From an uncultured Sinobacteraceae bacterium (lineage in GTDB: Bacteria > Pseudomonadota > Gammaproteobacteria > Nevskiales > Nevskiaceae): a stretch of 64,000 bases of DNA. Made by a program: the position numbers and the translations under genes. Location: NCBI GenBank assembly GCA_903822975.1, contig CAIJRD010000002.1:310001-374000 (forward strand). The letters run 5' to 3'. Positions 61,067-64,000 of the stretch are shown here, piece by piece (positions within the stretch are counted from its first letter, which is position 1; each line of letters begins with the position of its first letter). The notes beneath the pieces were generated by a model. It had not been told where the DNA came from. It ran no database searches and worked only from the letters and a program-made list of their open reading frames with translations.

Positions 61067-63439
61067 ATGCGCAAACTAAAGTCGATTTCGTCGTGGGTGG
61101 CGTTGGTTCCGCTAGTGCTCGTCATCGGGTTCGCCTGCAGTCACGAGACGATCAAACCCGATGTTCCGGCGCCGGTGGCGGTGGTGCAGACGGTGCACTA
61201 TCAGCGCGATGTGCGGCCGATCTTCGAGGAAAAATGTGCGGCCTGCCATTCCTGCAACGATGCGCCCTGCCAGCTGAAGCTCACCAGCGCAGACGGCGTC
61301 AGCCGCGGCGCCAGCAAGATCGTGGTCTACGACGGTACGCGCAGCAAGGATCTAGACCCCACCCGCCTGGGCATCGATGCGCTGACGCCAGACGCCTGGC
61401 GCCAGAAAGGCTTCTACTCGGCGCTGTATTCACCCGTAGCCAGCGAAAAGGCGCCGCTGCAAGCGTCCTTGCTGTATCGGATGATCGAACTCGGACATCA
61501 GCATCCGTGGCCGGCAAACAGCAAGATTCCCGAAGGAATCGATCTCAGCCGAGATCGTCAGAACCAGTGCCCGATGCTGGACGAATTCAAGGACTACGCC
61601 AAGGCACGCCCGACCCAAGGTATGCCGCTGGCGGTGACGGGTCTCACCGACCCTGAGTTCCAGACGCTCGCAACCTGGGTTGCAGAAGGCAGTGTGGTCG
61701 AACCCTCCCCGCTCGAAGCCAGTGCCGACGAGTTAAAGGAAATCGCCCAGTGGGAGGCCTACCTGAATCGTGGCGGCGCGCGCGAGCAGTTGGTTGCCCG
61801 CTATTTGTTCGAACACTTATTCATTGCGCACCTGTATTTTTCGGATCAGCAAAAGCCTCATTTCTTCGAACTGCTGCGCTCGCGAACACCGAGCGGCCAA
61901 GCGATTGTTCCGATCGCAACGGTGCGACCGAATGACGACCCGGCCGGTCCATTTTTCTACCGCTTCCGGCTGCTCGACGAAACCATCGTCGAGAAGACGC
62001 ACATCACCTACGCCCTGAACGACGCGCGCATCAAGCGCTACAACGAGTTGTTCTTCGGCAGCGCGTGGGATGCGGGTGTGGCACCGAGCTACGACGAAGC
62101 TGCGCGCGCAAATGCCTTCGCAACCTTTGCAGCGATTCCAGCCAAAGCGCGCTATCAGTTCATGCTGGATAACGCCGAGTACTTCGTGCGGTCGTTCATC
62201 CGCGGGCCCGTCTGCAGCGGGCAGATCGCCACCGACGTGATCCGCGACCAGTTCTGGGTGATGTTCGAGAATCCGGCAACCGAGCGCTACGTCAACGATG
62301 TCGCCTACCGCGCTCGCACGACGCCCTTGATCGGTGTGCCTGGGCAGAACTCGGATCTCATCGGCATCCTGCTGGAATGGGAGAAGTACCGCGCGCAGCG
62401 CAATCACTACTTCGACTTGCGCCAGGCCGAATATGCGCGCGCCGAGCCCAAGGGCCCGGGCCTCGACGATCTATGGGACGGCGATGGCGTCAATCACGAT
62501 GCACTCCTGACGATATTCCGAAATCACGATAACGCCTCGGTCAATCGCGGATTGATCGGCGCCGTGCCGGAGACCTTGTGGGTGATGGATTACCCCTTGC
62601 TGGAGCGCACGTACTACCAGCTGGTGGTGAACTTCAACGTGTTCGGCAGCGTGTCGCACCAGCTGAAAACACGTCTCTACTTCGACCTGATTCGTAACGA
62701 AGGCGAGAACAACTTCCTGCGGCTGCTGCCATCGAAATCGCGTGCGCCTCTGCGCGAGGCCTGGTACGCAGACTCCGGCAAGATCAAGCTGTTCGCCACC
62801 TACGCAAAGCCGGACGATTCGGTTCCGACCCGCTTGGTGTTCCACAGCAAGGACGTGAAGTCGGAGTTCGCCACGAAGCTCTACGCGCACATGCATCGCG
62901 TGATGGGGCCACCTGATCTGATCAATCGCTGCAGCAAGCACGATTGCACCGTCGCGAACGAGTCATCCGAACAGGCACAAGCCAATCGAGCCCTGCGCCG
63001 CTTCGGAGACATTTCTGCGGCCAGCCTGCCGGTGATCAAGCTGATGCCGGAGCTGGTTTACTTGCGCGTAACGGCGTCGAACGGATCGCGATTGATGTAT
63101 TCGATGCTGCACAACCGCGCGCACAGTAACGTCGCCTTCCTGGTGGGTGAAGATCTGCGCCTGGAGCCGGAGAAAGACACGCTAACGATTACGCCCGGCG
63201 TGCTCGGCAGTTACCCGAACTTCATGTTCGACGTGCCGCTGGAGGATATCGATGCGTTCGCGGGCCAGCTTGCAAGCGCGGGCGATGCGTCGCAGCTCGA
63301 AGCCGTGGTGCAGCATTGGGGTGTGCGTCGTACGCGACCGGATTTCTGGCACGTGTTCCACGATCTGACGCACTACGTCGACGAAACCGATCCGATTCAG
63401 TCCGGCCTGTTCGACCTGAGCCGTTACGAGAATTTGTAG
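61067..63439 (+). CDS. cti: Periplasmic fatty acid cis/trans isomerase Cti
   Basis: 790 residues. Cti converts cis to trans unsaturated fatty acids in membrane lipids under solvent or heat stress, with a cytochrome-c-type heme. The N-terminal hydrophobic signal (WVALVPLVLVIGFAC) is followed by YQRDVRPIFEEKCAACHSCN (heme motif CAACH) and DAPCQLKLTSADGVSRGASK. Further family blocks: YEHLFIAHLYFSD-like LFEHLFIAHLYFSDQQKPHF, FVRSFIRGPVCSGQIATDVI, LWVMDYPLLERTYYQLVVNF, RPDFWHVFHDLTHYVDE. Typical in Pseudomonas, Vibrio and related gammaproteobacteria. No strong ribosome site; a lipobox-like FACS follows the helix. Confidence 0.95.
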   Translation: MRKLKSISSWVALVPLVLVIGFACSHETIKPDVPAPVAVVQTVHYQRDVRPIFEEKCAACHSCNDAPCQLKLTSADGVSRGASKIVVYDGTRSKDLDPTRLGIDALTPDAWRQKGFYSALYSPVASEKAPLQASLLYRMIELGHQHPWPANSKIPEGIDLSRDRQNQCPMLDEFKDYAKARPTQGMPLAVTGLTDPEFQTLATWVAEGSVVEPSPLEASADELKEIAQWEAYLNRGGAREQLVARYLFEHLFIAHLYFSDQQKPHFFELLRSRTPSGQAIVPIATVRPNDDPAGPFFYRFRLLDETIVEKTHITYALNDARIKRYNELFFGSAWDAGVAPSYDEAARANAFATFAAIPAKARYQFMLDNAEYFVRSFIRGPVCSGQIATDVIRDQFWVMFENPATERYVNDVAYRARTTPLIGVPGQNSDLIGILLEWEKYRAQRNHYFDLRQAEYARAEPKGPGLDDLWDGDGVNHDALLTIFRNHDNASVNRGLIGAVPETLWVMDYPLLERTYYQLVVNFNVFGSVSHQLKTRLYFDLIRNEGENNFLRLLPSKSRAPLREAWYADSGKIKLFATYAKPDDSVPTRLVFHSKDVKSEFATKLYAHMHRVMGPPDLINRCSKHDCTVANESSEQAQANRALRRFGDISAASLPVIKLMPELVYLRVTASNGSRLMYSMLHNRAHSNVAFLVGEDLRLEPEKDTLTITPGVLGSYPNFMFDVPLEDIDAFAGQLASAGDASQLEAVVQHWGVRRTRPDFWHVFHDLTHYVDETDPIQSGLFDLSRYENL

Positions 63440-63786
63440 GCCGTGGTTCGTCGCGCCGGTTCATCGGCGTCGCGTTCAAGGCGGCGACGCATCACTCAGG
63501 CTGAGGGAATGCTGAAGAGGGTCCGGCGCGGACCTTCTTACCGAGCGCATGGCTTGCCCCGCATAACGTACGGAGCATCGTGGATGCGCATCGCGTCAGT
63601 CGGGCGTCCGTGACACTCGATCGCGAACTGCTCGGTCGATAGGCATCAGCGTTGATGCGCGTCGGACGTCAATTAACTCCGATCGCGCGGCGTGCTTGGT
63701 TGGTGATGCCGACGGTGACTAAAAAGTCTGGGCGAGACTCTTCTCCGTCACCGTCACCGTCACCGTCCATCACCATCGCCCTCGCC
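63440..63786. other. Convergent intergenic region
   Basis: 347 bases, no gene seen; a short CCGTCA repeat (63745-63767). Confidence 0.55.
63745..63767. repeat. 6-bp repeat (CCGTCA)
   Basis: Nearly four copies of CCGTCA just after the right-edge gene. Confidence 0.7.
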
Positions 63787-64000
63787 TCAAGCGGGTGCTG
63801 TGACCTCAGTCTTCAGCCGCACCAGCTCATAGTCCTTGACGTCGAACTTCTTCAGCTGGTGGGCAAACTGAGTTGCGAAGCCCGGGTACATCGCTGCATT
63901 GAAACCATCGGCGGTGAGGTACCAGCTTTTGTAACCCGAATTCCAATTGGTTCTCGACAGGCGCTTCTGGATGCCGCGGTTGTATTCGAGCTGCACGTTT
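63787..64000 (-). CDS. Baeyer-Villiger-type flavin monooxygenase, C-terminus only (runs off right edge)
   Basis: 71 codons are inside the window and the frame is open at the edge. NVQLEYNRGIQKRLSRTNWN, SGYKSWYLTADGFNAAMYPG and FATQFAHQLKKFDVKDYELV match the end of class B flavin monooxygenases of the cyclohexanone/phenylacetone monooxygenase type (SWYLD-x2-GRN-x4-PG in other members). The FAD and NADPH motifs lie outside. The tail LKTEVTAPA is not conserved. Confidence 0.8.
   Translation of the reverse strand, partial: NVQLEYNRGIQKRLSRTNWNSGYKSWYLTADGFNAAMYPGFATQFAHQLKKFDVKDYELVRLKTEVTAPA

Overview
The window is a GC-rich chromosomal segment with dense bacterial genes on both strands. RpoD, FNR-type and CheZ-containing gene content, together with RhlA/RhlB homologues, a Cti isomerase, a KshA-like Rieske oxygenase and a Baeyer-Villiger-type monooxygenase end, point to an aerobic, flagellated gammaproteobacterium. 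Nevskiales/Solimonadaceae or Lysobacterales-like is my inference; no rRNA or other direct taxonomic marker is present. I see no tRNA, rRNA, CRISPR array, insertion sequence or prophage.

Left part (1-10.6 kb): the start of an RhlB-like glycosyltransferase runs off the left edge downstream of an RhlA/PhaG-family acyltransferase, an rhlAB-like glycolipid locus. A NodT outer-membrane factor and an EmrA/HlyD adaptor follow without an inner-membrane pump. Next come a PF10118-type metal-dependent hydrolase divergent from a MerR regulator with a palindrome between them, then FabH, a [2Fe-2S] ferredoxin, a KshA-like Rieske oxygenase and DusC, all on the minus strand.

Chemotaxis block (10.9-23.0 kb, plus strand): fliM-cheY-cheZ behind a candidate sigma-54 promoter, then STAS-cheY-cheA-cheW-MCP-cheR-cheD-(37-codon coupled ORF)-cheB-MCP. 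The second part copies the gene order of the Pseudomonas aeruginosa che2 cluster: the soluble double-PAS receptor ends in a CheR-docking pentapeptide, as Aer2 does. Its two PAS units are a recent-looking tandem duplication.

Middle (23-50 kb): a bacterial DIE2/ALG10-like membrane glycosyltransferase; a coupled GIY-YIG / YgjP-type metallopeptidase / PlsC run; a periplasmic cytochrome c-IorA-IorB molybdenum dehydrogenase; lipocalin, GFA, DUF3052 and a duplicated hypothetical protein; an M23 peptidase with a substituted zinc ligand behind two tandem GTTA-N5-TAAC boxes; an AKR/AraC divergent pair; OsmC; DUF3047; an MFS exporter; a lipoprotein/coiled-coil/TpsB-like trio; hemerythrin; a degenerate HAD protein and several small hypotheticals. 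Intergenic spaces here carry short tandem repeats with unit lengths 11, 11, 12, 12 and 27 bp.

Right part (50-64 kb): rpoD divergent from an FNR-type regulator, an MFS transporter, a membrane-anchored TAXI-type binding protein, a convergent mepK/ldtD pair for 3-3 cross-linked peptidoglycan, a YghU-like glutathione transferase, the cis/trans fatty acid isomerase Cti, and the C-terminus of a Baeyer-Villiger-type flavin monooxygenase running off the right edge. Envelope chemistry (RhlA, PlsC, FabH, Cti, M23, MepK, LdtD, TpsB) recurs through the window.
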